Source: a virus
Virus record (IMG/VR): IMGVR_UViG_3300017751_000017
Location: 1 to 58,853 of that record
Strand: one strand, 5' to 3'
Length of the DNA: 58,853 nt
Shown: positions 17,833 to 25,759 of the stretch, in pieces
How the letters are laid out: each line of letters opens with the position of its first letter
Position numbering within the stretch: position 1 is the first letter of the stretch
The notes under the pieces: generated by a model
What the model was told of the DNA's origin: nothing
The model's database searches: none
Seen by the model: the letters and a program-made list of their open reading frames with translations, nothing else
Translations under genes and position numbers: made by a program

Positions 17833-17988
17833 TTATTCTTCTGGAAAATTAATTTTTAATTGATTTGGATCTGATGCTTCAGCTGCATCTAATTTCCAAA
17901 TTAATCTTCTTACTGCATTACCTAGTTCCATGTCATTAGGTGTTTGCTTTGTTAAACTTAAAATAGTTTCGTAAAATGTTGGTGTCAT
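17833..17988 (-). CDS. 51-aa small protein downstream of polymerase C-half
   Basis: The frame ATG 17988 to TAA 17833 encodes 51 residues starting MTPTFYETILSLTKQTPN and ending NQLKINFPEE. It is amphipathic and helical with a WKLDAAEA centre. It begins 10 nt after the polymerase C-half stop and ends one base before the next ATG, so gene spacing alone supports it. Codon use matches its neighbours. Function unknown. Confidence 0.75.
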   Translation of the reverse strand: MTPTFYETILSLTKQTPNDMELGNAVRRLIWKLDAAEASDPNQLKINFPEE

Positions 17989-17998
17989 AATGTTTTTT

Positions 17999-19207
17999 TT
18001 AAAATAACGACGATGCGTAAATTAGATTAGTGTCTAGTGTTTGTAGACCAATTGCTGTCAATACTCTATTAAGAGGATCGATCATTGCTTTTTCAAATTG
18101 AGTATCGTAATCAATTTCTGGTGCAATTTCATAAGGATGATCTCCTGGCATATATGCATATACTTCAGATATTGGTGATTTACAATTGTAGATCTTTAGT
18201 TTTTCACCGTTGCCGATAACCTTATATTTGTTTTTATATTTTTTATTTTTATTCAATAAGTAATTGTAATATCCTGCTGCTTTAACATTTGCTGGGCATT
18301 TTAGACCTATTTGAAATTCCTTCTGATCATCAACAATGTATTTGTCAATGTTGTTAGTCCTTCTATTAAAAGAGATCTCATCGATATCTGCAAGTTTAAA
18401 TTGCTTTTTAGTTTCTTTCATAAAGACTACTAATGATTGAAGATCTTCTGCAGTTGGAGTAACTCTACTTTTAAATATGATTTTAAGAGCTTCTACTAAT
18501 TTCTCTCTTGCGAATTTAGGGGTAGATGACTGGATAGTGTCGAATCCGATTGTTTTAATTTTCTTTAACGAAGTATGCCTATCTGTGATTTCTAATTTAT
18601 CATCCCATGCAATATTCTGAATGTATTTTTTCTTAGACATCCAAATACCATTATATGCAAGTGCTTCTAATTCAAACATCAAATAATTATCTGAGTTTCT
18701 TTTTTCTGCATATTTCTCCATACACTTAGTAATATAATCTCTAAGTCTAAAACCATAAAGCGCTAAAATAAACACATCGATTTCCATCTTCTCTGTTTCT
18801 TCTGGCCAAATTATAGATTCATATAGATCCTGAAATTGTACATAACATGAATCTGTATCAATATAAATTACTGATGGTTTTTCTATTTTACCTTTTACTT
18901 TAATTCCAAAGTGAGAATGTACTGCAGTATCTTTATGCCAAAAATCATTAACATATTTGTTAAGAATAGTCTCTGAATAAAGGATTGCATTTTTACCTTG
19001 TTTTGTAATTGACTCGGCAATGTCAATATTAAAAAAGTGGAACCACTTATTACCGAAGGCTCCGTATATCGAGTTTAATGTTAACTTAACTGCTTGTTCA
19101 TATGCAGTGTATTTGGCTGAAAGCTGCTTGTAGTGATCTACAAGCAGCTTCGCCTCATTATCATTTAATTCCTCGATAGATTTATTTTCTAGCGCTTCGA
19201 TATTCAT
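17999..19207 (-). CDS. 43B: DNA polymerase gp43, C-terminal half (motifs B and C)
   Basis: This 402-aa protein is the C-terminal part of the T4-type family B polymerase. It contains motif B KLTLNSIYGAFGNKW (Lys41, Asn45, Tyr48, Gly49) and motif C VIYIDTDSCYV (Asp117, Asp119). It also has the thumb-side KKKYIQNIAW region and a C-terminal IYASSLF that resembles the clamp-binding tail of gp43. The first 40 residues are a helical extension (IEELNDNEAKLLVDHYKQL) that would finish the fingers. The N-terminal half is 4.6 kb upstream at 23818-25221; together they total 869 aa, near T4's 898. The split leaves all catalytic motifs intact, so the halves should assemble in trans. Confidence 0.92.
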   Translation of the reverse strand: MNIEALENKSIEELNDNEAKLLVDHYKQLSAKYTAYEQAVKLTLNSIYGAFGNKWFHFFNIDIAESITKQGKNAILYSETILNKYVNDFWHKDTAVHSHFGIKVKGKIEKPSVIYIDTDSCYVQFQDLYESIIWPEETEKMEIDVFILALYGFRLRDYITKCMEKYAEKRNSDNYLMFELEALAYNGIWMSKKKYIQNIAWDDKLEITDRHTSLKKIKTIGFDTIQSSTPKFAREKLVEALKIIFKSRVTPTAEDLQSLVVFMKETKKQFKLADIDEISFNRRTNNIDKYIVDDQKEFQIGLKCPANVKAAGYYNYLLNKNKKYKNKYKVIGNGEKLKIYNCKSPISEVYAYMPGDHPYEIAPEIDYDTQFEKAMIDPLNRVLTAIGLQTLDTNLIYASSLF

Positions 19208-19208
19208 A

Positions 19209-19952
19209 CTATGCTGTTTGACAAGTTGAAACTGTTAGTAATGTGTTTGTATCATTTGAGTTGAATACAACTTTTGATCCTGAAACATATACTGTTTGTT
19301 CGTCTTTGTCAAGCAAGCTTAAGTATTTTTTGTATACTGTAACTTCACCATTTCCGCTTGTATCTGGATTGATAACAACGCTAAATGATTTACCACTTAC
19401 ACTTACACCTGAAACATCAGATTTAATACTAAATGTTTCGTCTTTGTCAAGTGAAAATAAGTTTTTAACTTTACCAATCATGTGAGTGTCAAAGCTAAAG
19501 TCAAACTTACTATCTTCTTTTGCAAAGATTACATCAATTTGCTCTTGAGTAAGATCTTTAAAGCCAAGTGATGGTTCTGAACAAGCTAGAGTAATTTCTA
19601 GTTCGTCATTAAAAATACGTAGCGTAGATGCTACTAATTCGTTGTCATTTTCGATGAATTCTATTTCACCTTTAATTGCGTCTGCGTCAAAGTGCTTAAT
19701 AGCTTCAATAACTTTGTTTCCTTCAAAGAATGCAATTTTCATTTCTTTGTCAGTTTCTGGCCATGCTTCTACTTGAAAAATGGTGTTAGCTTCTACAGAA
19801 TGATGCTTTACTGCATCTCTTTGTGGAAGATAAACTGTTGAATTAATTGTTCCGTCTGCAATTTTCATGTAGATGAAAGAATCGATTGGTTTTACTCGGT
19901 TGATGAATGCTGTTAAAGCATGCTGGTCAATACGATCTAATTTAAGTTTCAT
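19209..19952 (-). CDS. 45: Sliding clamp, gp45-like
   Basis: A 247-aa protein of repeated beta-alpha-beta make-up, close in size to T4 gp45 (228 aa), the trimeric clamp for polymerase and co-activator of late transcription. Consistent features are the N-terminal MKLKLDRIDQHALTAFINRV helix, TINSTVYLP strands, FDFSFDTHMIGKVKNLF, and a final strand set (VTVYKKYLSLLD, KVVFNSNDTNTLLTVS). The stop lies one base before the start of the polymerase C-half. Position next to polymerase supports the call. Sequence similarity is weak by eye, so a structure prediction would settle it. Confidence 0.65.
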   Translation of the reverse strand: MKLKLDRIDQHALTAFINRVKPIDSFIYMKIADGTINSTVYLPQRDAVKHHSVEANTIFQVEAWPETDKEMKIAFFEGNKVIEAIKHFDADAIKGEIEFIENDNELVASTLRIFNDELEITLACSEPSLGFKDLTQEQIDVIFAKEDSKFDFSFDTHMIGKVKNLFSLDKDETFSIKSDVSGVSVSGKSFSVVINPDTSGNGEVTVYKKYLSLLDKDEQTVYVSGSKVVFNSNDTNTLLTVSTCQTA

Positions 19953-20010
19953 AATTATTTGTTTTTGATAATGATTTATTATTATATAGAATTGCTTCGA
20001 AATGTTTCAT

Positions 20011-20043
20011 AAAAAAAGCCCAAGATCCTAGAAACTTGGGCTT
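20011..20043 (-). terminator. Rho-independent terminator after the beta-barrel gene
   Basis: A perfect 9-bp stem (AAGCCCAAG / CTTGGGCTT) with a 10-nt loop, followed on the minus strand by a run of T. It ends the transcript of the gene at 20069-20485 before the clamp gene. Confidence 0.92.
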
Positions 20044-20068
20044 AACTTTTAACCAAATCAGTTTTAGT

Positions 20069-20485
20069 TTAGAACTTTAAACCAAATCCGATTTGAAGGT
20101 TAGTTGTTTCCATTCCTAAATCGTAAACGATCTTTGGATCTACAAACATAGATCCTTTGTGGAATGCGAACATTTTACCTACACCTAATTGAAGTTGATC
20201 GAAATCAAAATCGTTTAGTGCTACATATCCAAAGAATCCTTTATGGAAATATCTTCCTTCTAGACCTAAGACCATGTCTTCAGTTGAGTCAGCTTGTGCA
20301 ACACTCATTCCAACCATATAGTTGTCCGAGAATGCATATCCGATTGTTGGTTGGATTGATAATTCAGTCCAAGCCGTGTTAGCAATATCGCCAGTACCTA
20401 CGTACCAGTCACCTTTTGTATTCTGTGCATTAGCACCGAATGTTGTCAAAGCCGCAAGGGCTAATGTTAAAATAAAATTTTTCAT
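20069..20485 (-). CDS. Secreted outer-membrane beta-barrel protein
   Basis: The 138-aa protein starts with a clear signal peptide (MKNFILTLALAALTTFGANA, cut before Q), followed by alternating strands: WYVGTG, LSIQPTIGYAF, YMVGMSVAQA, MVLGLEGRYF, GFFGYVALNDF, LQLGVGKMFAF, PKIVYDL and TNLQIGFGLKF. The terminal Phe and about eight strands are typical of small outer-membrane barrels, and the ANAQ cleavage style is typical of Bacteroidota. It stands alone between terminators, between nrdA and the clamp, so it is independently transcribed and looks host-derived. Phage-coded outer-membrane proteins may alter the cell surface, for example to block superinfection; that role is inferred. Antisense frames here are shadows. 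Confidence 0.85.
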   Translation of the reverse strand: MKNFILTLALAALTTFGANAQNTKGDWYVGTGDIANTAWTELSIQPTIGYAFSDNYMVGMSVAQADSTEDMVLGLEGRYFHKGFFGYVALNDFDFDQLQLGVGKMFAFHKGSMFVDPKIVYDLGMETTNLQIGFGLKF

Positions 20486-20514
20486 ATTAAAATGTTTTGG
20501 TTAAAATAAATCTA

Positions 20515-20607
20515 TCAGTCTGTGATAACAGTTCTAGGAGTAAAGATAGATGTGCTGCTGTTATTTTTAGCAGTCTTTGTTAATAAGTATAATGAAGTTG
20601 TGTTCAT
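20515..20607 (-). CDS. 30-aa small ORF before the beta-barrel gene
   Basis: ATG 20607 to TGA 20515 encodes 30 residues beginning MNTTSLYLLTKTAKNN and ending TPRTVITD, followed at once by a second stop (TAG). A TATAAT-like box (GGTATAATAG) lies 19 nt before the ATG and AACAAAGAAAA precedes it. It sits 29 nt before the beta-barrel ATG and could be a leader peptide or a small protein. The evidence is open frame and position only. Confidence 0.4.
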   Translation of the reverse strand: MNTTSLYLLTKTAKNNSSTSIFTPRTVITD

Positions 20608-20625
20608 TTTTCTTTGTTAATTGGA

Positions 20626-20635
20626 CTATTATACC
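20626..20635 (-). promoter_or_regulatory. TATAAT-type promoter for the beta-barrel unit
   Basis: Minus-strand GGTATAATAG follows a T-rich tract (CCTTTTTTATTTAG) in the only gap between the nrdA terminator and the 30-aa ORF. A host-type -10 element is the likely reading. No clear -35 was seen. Confidence 0.45.
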
Positions 20636-20707
20636 TGCTAAATAAAAAAGGTTTCACATTTTATCTAAAATAATTAACATTTAATTGTTAATATGATAAT
20701 TGGTGAC

Positions 20708-20746
20708 AAAAAAGTGAGGCCAGACAGTAGCGATACGTCTGGCCTC
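20708..20746 (-). terminator. Strong rho-independent terminator after nrdA
   Basis: A perfect 10-bp stem (GAGGCCAGAC / GTCTGGCCTC) with an 11-nt loop is followed on the minus strand by CACTTTTTTG. It lies about 54 nt after the nrdA stop and isolates nrdAB from the beta-barrel unit. Confidence 0.95.
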
Positions 20747-20799
20747 GTTCCGAGAACTATCCCGGTCCTAAAGCGTGGATTTAACCACACCTTTATTTC

Positions 20800-22632
20800 T
20801 TATCCATCGCATGCAGCACAATCTGGATCTGTAGCTGCCGCAGCAATATCTCCTCTAAGTACTGATTCAGTTCTCATGTAGTAGAGTGTTTTTACACCCT
20901 TTCTATATGCTTCTAAATGTACTTGATTAATAAATTTAGGTTCTGCCTCTTTTGGAAAGGCTAGATTTAAACTTGCAGCTTGATCAACGTATTGTTGTCT
21001 AATACCTGCTTGTCTTACTAGATCTAATTGATTAATTTCTTTGAAGGTTCTAAATACATCAGACATTGGAATATAATCAGCTTGTTCTAATGTTGGTAGT
21101 TTTTCTAATTGCTTTTTAGTTAGTGGCTTTTGAATACCTGAAGTTCCTTCATTGTCTGAAAATGATGAGACAAAATATTCTTCAATCCATGGTAATCCTA
21201 ATACTGATCCACCGTCTTCTAGGATTTTATCCCATGTTGATTTAGTATTCTTACCTATTGTATCTAAAACTTGTTCCAGTGTCGGATTCTTTCTAATAAA
21301 AGTACCTTTAGCTGTTTGTTCTGTTAGTAGATTTGCTGCCCATGGCTCAATGCCTGGAGAAACATTACCACTAAGTTTAGAATTAGTTACTGTTGGGGCA
21401 ATAGCTCTTAAGTGAGTATTTCTCATTCCAGTTCCTACACACCATAATGGTTCTCCATATTCTGTAGCTAGATCTCTTGATGCTCTTTCAGATTCTATCT
21501 TTAATTGTGAAAAGATTTTACGTGTTTCGAATTGAGCCGATAAAGAATCAAATGGAATGTTCTTTTCTTGTAAATATGTATGCCATCCTAATACACCAAG
21601 TCCTAGTGCTCTACCCTTTTCTGCAGATCTAATTGAATTTTCAAATCCTCTCATGAATTTAGCCTTTTGAATAAACTCTTCCATGACGCCATCTAAAAAC
21701 CAAGTTGCTGTGTAAATAAGATCAGTATCTTTCCACTCGTTGTACTTAGCTAAGTTTACAGAAGAAAGACAACAAACAAATGAGTGATTCTCATCTGTAT
21801 GTAATGTAATCTCTGAACAAATGTTAGTCATATAGACTTTTAATCCATTCTTTGAGTATGCTTCTGGATTTGCTCTATTGACATTTCCCTTATACATAAT
21901 GTATGGCTCTCCTGTAGATCTACGCTTCCTTAAGAGCGCAGCCCACTTTTTACGAGATTCTTTGTCACCAGCTTCAACCTTTTGCATAAAACCATCTGGA
22001 ATTACTGCACATTGGTGTAAGTTCAATGATTGTCTATTGACATCACCCTTAGGTTCTCTAATTTCTAGCCATTCCCAGAAATCAGCATGTTCAATGTCAA
22101 TATTAACACTTGCTGCTCCTCTACGAACAGAACCCTGATTAGTGGCAAGTATTGTAGAGTCAAATATTTTGCAAAAAGGTACAACTCCATCTGATGTACC
22201 GTTTCCTGTAATTTTTGCACCTGCTGGTCTAATTTGATTAATTCCTGTACCTACACCACCACCGTGTTTGGCAAGTAGCATCATCTCTAGGTTTTTAGCA
22301 CCAATATCGTGAATTGAATCCGCAACATCAATACCAAAACATGAAATAGGTAAACCTCTTTCTAATCCAGTATTTGAAAGCACAGGTGAGGCTAGATTTA
22401 ACCAACCCTTCCATATATAATCAAAGAATTTCGATGCAAGTTCAGGTTTACCTAATCTTTTAGCAATTGTAGTTGCAACTCTCCAGTATGCATCTTTAGG
22501 CGTTTCATCTTGGTAACAATATCCTTTGCTTATTGTTTTAACATATATCTCTGTGTTTCCCCATGTTGGGAAATCTACACCTAGCTCCCAACCTAAGGAC
22601 GCTCCGTAATTTACTTTATCTTCTTTGTTCAT
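20800..22632 (-). CDS. nrdA: Ribonucleotide reductase large subunit NrdA (class I)
   Basis: The 610-aa protein reduces ribonucleoside diphosphates with NrdB to supply dNTPs. It has the radical-site trio NICSE (Asn270, Cys272, Glu274). Redox cysteines are at SCFG (Cys98) and CCLSSVNL (287/288). The Tyr-Tyr radical-transfer pair is in TLYYMRTES, and the C-terminal CAAC pair is for thioredoxin or glutaredoxin. It is much shorter than E. coli NrdA (761 aa) because the N-terminal ATP-cone is absent, so dATP feedback inhibition at that site is not expected. It follows nrdB by 14 nt and ends at a strong terminator. Confidence 0.95.
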   Translation of the reverse strand: MNKEDKVNYGASLGWELGVDFPTWGNTEIYVKTISKGYCYQDETPKDAYWRVATTIAKRLGKPELASKFFDYIWKGWLNLASPVLSNTGLERGLPISCFGIDVADSIHDIGAKNLEMMLLAKHGGGVGTGINQIRPAGAKITGNGTSDGVVPFCKIFDSTILATNQGSVRRGAASVNIDIEHADFWEWLEIREPKGDVNRQSLNLHQCAVIPDGFMQKVEAGDKESRKKWAALLRKRRSTGEPYIMYKGNVNRANPEAYSKNGLKVYMTNICSEITLHTDENHSFVCCLSSVNLAKYNEWKDTDLIYTATWFLDGVMEEFIQKAKFMRGFENSIRSAEKGRALGLGVLGWHTYLQEKNIPFDSLSAQFETRKIFSQLKIESERASRDLATEYGEPLWCVGTGMRNTHLRAIAPTVTNSKLSGNVSPGIEPWAANLLTEQTAKGTFIRKNPTLEQVLDTIGKNTKSTWDKILEDGGSVLGLPWIEEYFVSSFSDNEGTSGIQKPLTKKQLEKLPTLEQADYIPMSDVFRTFKEINQLDLVRQAGIRQQYVDQAASLNLAFPKEAEPKFINQVHLEAYRKGVKTLYYMRTESVLRGDIAAAATDPDCAACDG

Positions 22633-22646
22633 TTTTATTATTTATA

Positions 22647-23657
22647 TTAATCGAATAAGTCGTCCTCGTCCCAATTCTCGTCTTCTCCTGCTTTTGCATA
22701 ATCAGTAGGTCTGATAGCAAAAAAGTCTGTGTGTGTATGTCCGCCTGTTAAATGATAGAACCAATCTAAATGACTAGCCTTTTCACTATCTAATTCCATA
22801 AATGGACCTTCTTTATATCCTAATTCAGCGATTTTTTCGTTAGCTCTTTTAATAATAAAATGTTTTAGATTTTCTGCTTCCATATTTGCAAGATCTCCCT
22901 GCTCAAACATTTTATCAATAAACTTGTGTTCCATTTCAACCATATATTCTGCAGCTTTAAGTACATCTGTGTGAATCTCTTCAGGTAATTCAGGATATTC
23001 ATTACACATTTCTCTAAATAACTGACATCCCATTTTACTATGCAATGATTCGTCTCTTACTGACCATTTCATTTGTTGTCCAATACCCTTTAACAAGTTT
23101 CTCATTTGAAACGAGTAAAGCACTGCGAATGATGAATATAATGAAACGCCCTCTGCGAATGCACTAAAAATAGCCAATGATCTTGCTACTTCTTTTCTTG
23201 CTACAGGATTTGTTTGTAAATCTTCATGTGTGTAATCTGCTGTTGTTGAAGTTAAGAATTCAAATTTTTCAGCAGTTGCAGGTTCGTGAAGAAATGCTGC
23301 GAAATCCTCCAAACCCAAAGTTTCATTAAGATATGAATATGCAACAGCATGAATTGTCTCTTGTGATCCGAACATCATTGCCATTTGTCTAATTTCATGC
23401 TTAGGAAACCAAGAAGTAACCATATTTGTCCAGTAATCAGATACTGCACATTCGGTTTGAGCGAAACCCAAAAGAATATTGCCTACTAAGTTCTTTTCAT
23501 GTGGCATTAAGTTTTCATTCCAGTCTTTTACATCACCTTGCATTGAGATTTCAGTGTGTAACCAAAAAGCTTGAGCTTGCTTAAGCCAGCCTTCGGTGTA
23601 ATATTCAGGGTATTCGAACGGCTTGTATTCTAGACGTTCTTTAAAGAGATTTGACAT
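22647..23657 (-). CDS. nrdB: Ribonucleotide reductase small subunit NrdB
   Basis: The 336-aa protein carries the radical cofactor for NrdA. Metal ligands are visible as Glu69 (FAQTE), Glu100 and His103 (QETIH), Glu169 (AFAEG), and Glu203 and His206 (RDESLH), with a radical Tyr107 four residues after His103. The first ligand is Glu rather than the Asp of E. coli. The acidic end (DENWDEDDLFD) resembles the NrdA-binding tail. It leads the nrdBA pair behind a 160-nt leader containing dyads, and sits between the two halves of the polymerase gene. Confidence 0.95.
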   Translation of the reverse strand: MSNLFKERLEYKPFEYPEYYTEGWLKQAQAFWLHTEISMQGDVKDWNENLMPHEKNLVGNILLGFAQTECAVSDYWTNMVTSWFPKHEIRQMAMMFGSQETIHAVAYSYLNETLGLEDFAAFLHEPATAEKFEFLTSTTADYTHEDLQTNPVARKEVARSLAIFSAFAEGVSLYSSFAVLYSFQMRNLLKGIGQQMKWSVRDESLHSKMGCQLFREMCNEYPELPEEIHTDVLKAAEYMVEMEHKFIDKMFEQGDLANMEAENLKHFIIKRANEKIAELGYKEGPFMELDSEKASHLDWFYHLTGGHTHTDFFAIRPTDYAKAGEDENWDEDDLFD

Positions 23658-23817
23658 ATTGCTATTATTTTTTTTAATTTTTTTTACAGAATCCAGTTGA
23701 GACTACAATGGGTCTTTATTTAAGACCCAGTCTAATCCATAATTTAGATGTATGTAAGAATAATAGCAGCGCTGCTAGTGATATTATATATCATACTATT
23801 ATTCATATTTTCTAAAT
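23658..23817 (-). promoter_or_regulatory. nrdB leader with hairpin, palindrome and promoter-like box
   Basis: The 160-nt gap before nrdB holds a GATATATAA box (23783-23791), a perfect 14-bp palindrome tagcagcgctgcta (23763-23776) and an 8-bp hairpin (TGGGTCTT / AAGACCCA, 23709-23729) without a T-run. A 20-aa frame (MNNSMIYNITSSAAIILTYI) spans the box and palindrome. The layout suggests operator or leader control of nrdBA. The hairpin is not a terminator. Confidence 0.45.
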
Positions 23818-25221
23818 TTAGGACTTTAATTTTTTTTCAAGTTCATGTGCTTTTTCATAATATTCATAAGAAGTCTTTTTATATTCTTTACGTTGACTGT
23901 ATAAATCAGCCAATATCTTTTTAAGAATACTATCTTCTTTCTTATAAACAACTCCGTTTTCACAGACAATTACATCCTTGTCCTTTCTTCTTTCTGGAAT
24001 ATCCATTTCATTTACTTGTTCAACAAATGCATCCGGAGATATATTAAATTGACGCATAATTGATGGATATAGAGATGCAAAATCAAACGCTGAAACTCCA
24101 GAGTAATAACCTACAATAGGTTGTTTAACGAATGCTCCTTCAAATTTACCGTCTTTCTTTGCATCTTCTTTATTCCATTCCATTCCAATTTTTTTATTTT
24201 GACCAATTAGCTTTCTGGCTATAAGCGCTTCCGTTACTGCCACTGGAGATGCTGCTTTATAAAGTGGCATTCTAGTTATAGTTGCTAATGTCAATAGTAC
24301 TTCCATTGATCTAAGTTGTTTATCTATATAATATACTAAACATGAATCAACCACGTTATAGTAAATATATTTTTGGAAGTTATTTTCATATAATTCTTGT
24401 AAACCACCAGTGTATTTAATCTTTGCAACATCTAATACTGCACTAGATACAAAATCTAATGAATTAGATTCTTTTACAGCAACAGATCTATCATATTTAT
24501 CATATAACTGCATGTAATCCAATATTCCCATGTGTAATGGTCTACTATCGTTTCTATCTAAAGATCCAGTGATTGCCACGTCAGTCAGGTCTATTTGTAA
24601 TCTTTTACACCTATTGACTATATACTGCCAGTCATAGTTGATGAAATTCCAACCAGTCATCATTGGGAACTTAGGTAGAAACTTATGTAAGAATGTATAT
24701 ACCATGTTATACTCGTCATCAAACTTGTAATAACTGAATTCCCAATCCTGATCATAGTCTTTAAAATGAGCGTTGGTATCATCTTCAATCTTTTTGATTT
24801 GATCTGAACTCATATCTTCTAAACCTAAAACAATTGCTTTACGTTCAGGTGTAATGATAGAGAATGATAGAATTCTGGTTTTAGCTTCTTCTGCTTTTGG
24901 GAAACCATCTACAATTTCAGTTTCAATATCCACAAAATATGTACGTGGCATATTAAATTCGAAGATTTCATCTTGATCCTTCTGCGGTAGAGAATCCATA
25001 AAATAAAGCAAACTAAATTTATTAAAACTTCTTGAGATAGATCTCTTAATTGGGCGATTATCCCAGTTTCTAAATTTAATATCTTTCCAACGATCCTTTT
25101 CTTCAGTGACTACCCAATTTTCAAATTTGTTAACAGAATATCTTTTAAATGATACTTTGCCTTCTTTATCGTAATAGCTGATTATGACTTCGTTTTCTTT
25201 TTGCTCTATATCTAATAGCAT
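23818..25221 (-). CDS. 43A: DNA polymerase gp43, N-terminal half (exonuclease and motif A)
   Basis: The 467-aa protein is the first half of the T4-type family B polymerase. Proofreading motifs are intact: Exo I FVDIETE (Asp98, Glu100), Exo II WNFINYDWQ (Asp197) and Exo III YNVVDSCLV (Tyr288, Asp292). Polymerase motif A is FDFASLYPSI (Asp380). It ends after a basic helical stretch (YYEKAHELEKKLKS) in the fingers region, with a normal stop and no intein-like ending. The other half is at 17999-19207. T4-like Aeromonas phages are known to carry split gene 43, but there the intervening DNA differs. Confidence 0.93.
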   Translation of the reverse strand: MLLDIEQKENEVIISYYDKEGKVSFKRYSVNKFENWVVTEEKDRWKDIKFRNWDNRPIKRSISRSFNKFSLLYFMDSLPQKDQDEIFEFNMPRTYFVDIETEIVDGFPKAEEAKTRILSFSIITPERKAIVLGLEDMSSDQIKKIEDDTNAHFKDYDQDWEFSYYKFDDEYNMVYTFLHKFLPKFPMMTGWNFINYDWQYIVNRCKRLQIDLTDVAITGSLDRNDSRPLHMGILDYMQLYDKYDRSVAVKESNSLDFVSSAVLDVAKIKYTGGLQELYENNFQKYIYYNVVDSCLVYYIDKQLRSMEVLLTLATITRMPLYKAASPVAVTEALIARKLIGQNKKIGMEWNKEDAKKDGKFEGAFVKQPIVGYYSGVSAFDFASLYPSIMRQFNISPDAFVEQVNEMDIPERRKDKDVIVCENGVVYKKEDSILKKILADLYSQRKEYKKTSYEYYEKAHELEKKLKS

Positions 25222-25242
25222 GTTATTGAGTGTGTTGGTTGA

Positions 25243-25707
25243 TTAATATCCTCGTTCTTGTCTGTCGTGATTCTCTGCATTCTTTGCCATGTACAAGTTA
25301 ACAATGTCTTTACTTGTCATACCAATTGAAATTGCAAAGTTCATATAAAAATGAAGACCGTCAATCCACTCATAAAATAACTCTAATTTGTCTTCTTCAC
25401 TAAGATCTTCAATTTTCATTTCAGGAGTCTTAGTATTATCCTTTTTCCAATATTTCCAACCTGCGTTACCGATACCGTCATTAATTCCTCCAAGTGCATC
25501 AAACATTTCATTAAGCTCATCGCTCATTGCATGTTTATTCACCATCCAGAAATCTGCGATCTCTTTAATGCTCCAACCCTTAAAGTCAAAACCTAATCTA
25601 GATTGTAATTCCTTTTGTTTGTCAAAGAGTAAACCAAATGTATCTTTGGTATCTTTGTGATAATCTTGAATATCAAGATCTGCGCATTTGTTGTCTATGT
25701 TCGCCAT
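25243..25707 (-). CDS. All-alpha dimeric dUTPase (dUTP diphosphatase)
   Basis: The 154-aa protein matches the all-alpha, MazG-like dUTPase family. It has a KGWSIKEIADFWMVNKHA helix, GWKYWKK, EEDKLELFYEWIDGLHFYMN with the metal-binding Glu/Asp/His set, and the ending YMAKNAENHDRQERGY, which is characteristic. It hydrolyses dUTP to dUMP, keeping uracil out of DNA and feeding thymidylate or modified-thymidylate synthesis. It lies between the PLP-enzyme cassette and polymerase, and so links the nucleotide genes to replication. Confidence 0.88.
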   Translation of the reverse strand: MANIDNKCADLDIQDYHKDTKDTFGLLFDKQKELQSRLGFDFKGWSIKEIADFWMVNKHAMSDELNEMFDALGGINDGIGNAGWKYWKKDNTKTPEMKIEDLSEEDKLELFYEWIDGLHFYMNFAISIGMTSKDIVNLYMAKNAENHDRQERGY

Positions 25708-25759
25708 GTTCTTTTTTTGTATATTATTTCTATGATCTTATTCGAGATAGTTTCAGTTT

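Noticed and set aside
23709-23729. GGGTCTT hairpin as a terminator
   Set aside because: No T-run follows on the minus strand; treated as leader structure.
17999-25221. Split intein joining the polymerase halves
   Set aside because: The N-half ends EKKLKS and the C-half starts MNIEALEN, with no Cys/Ser splice junctions or intein blocks.
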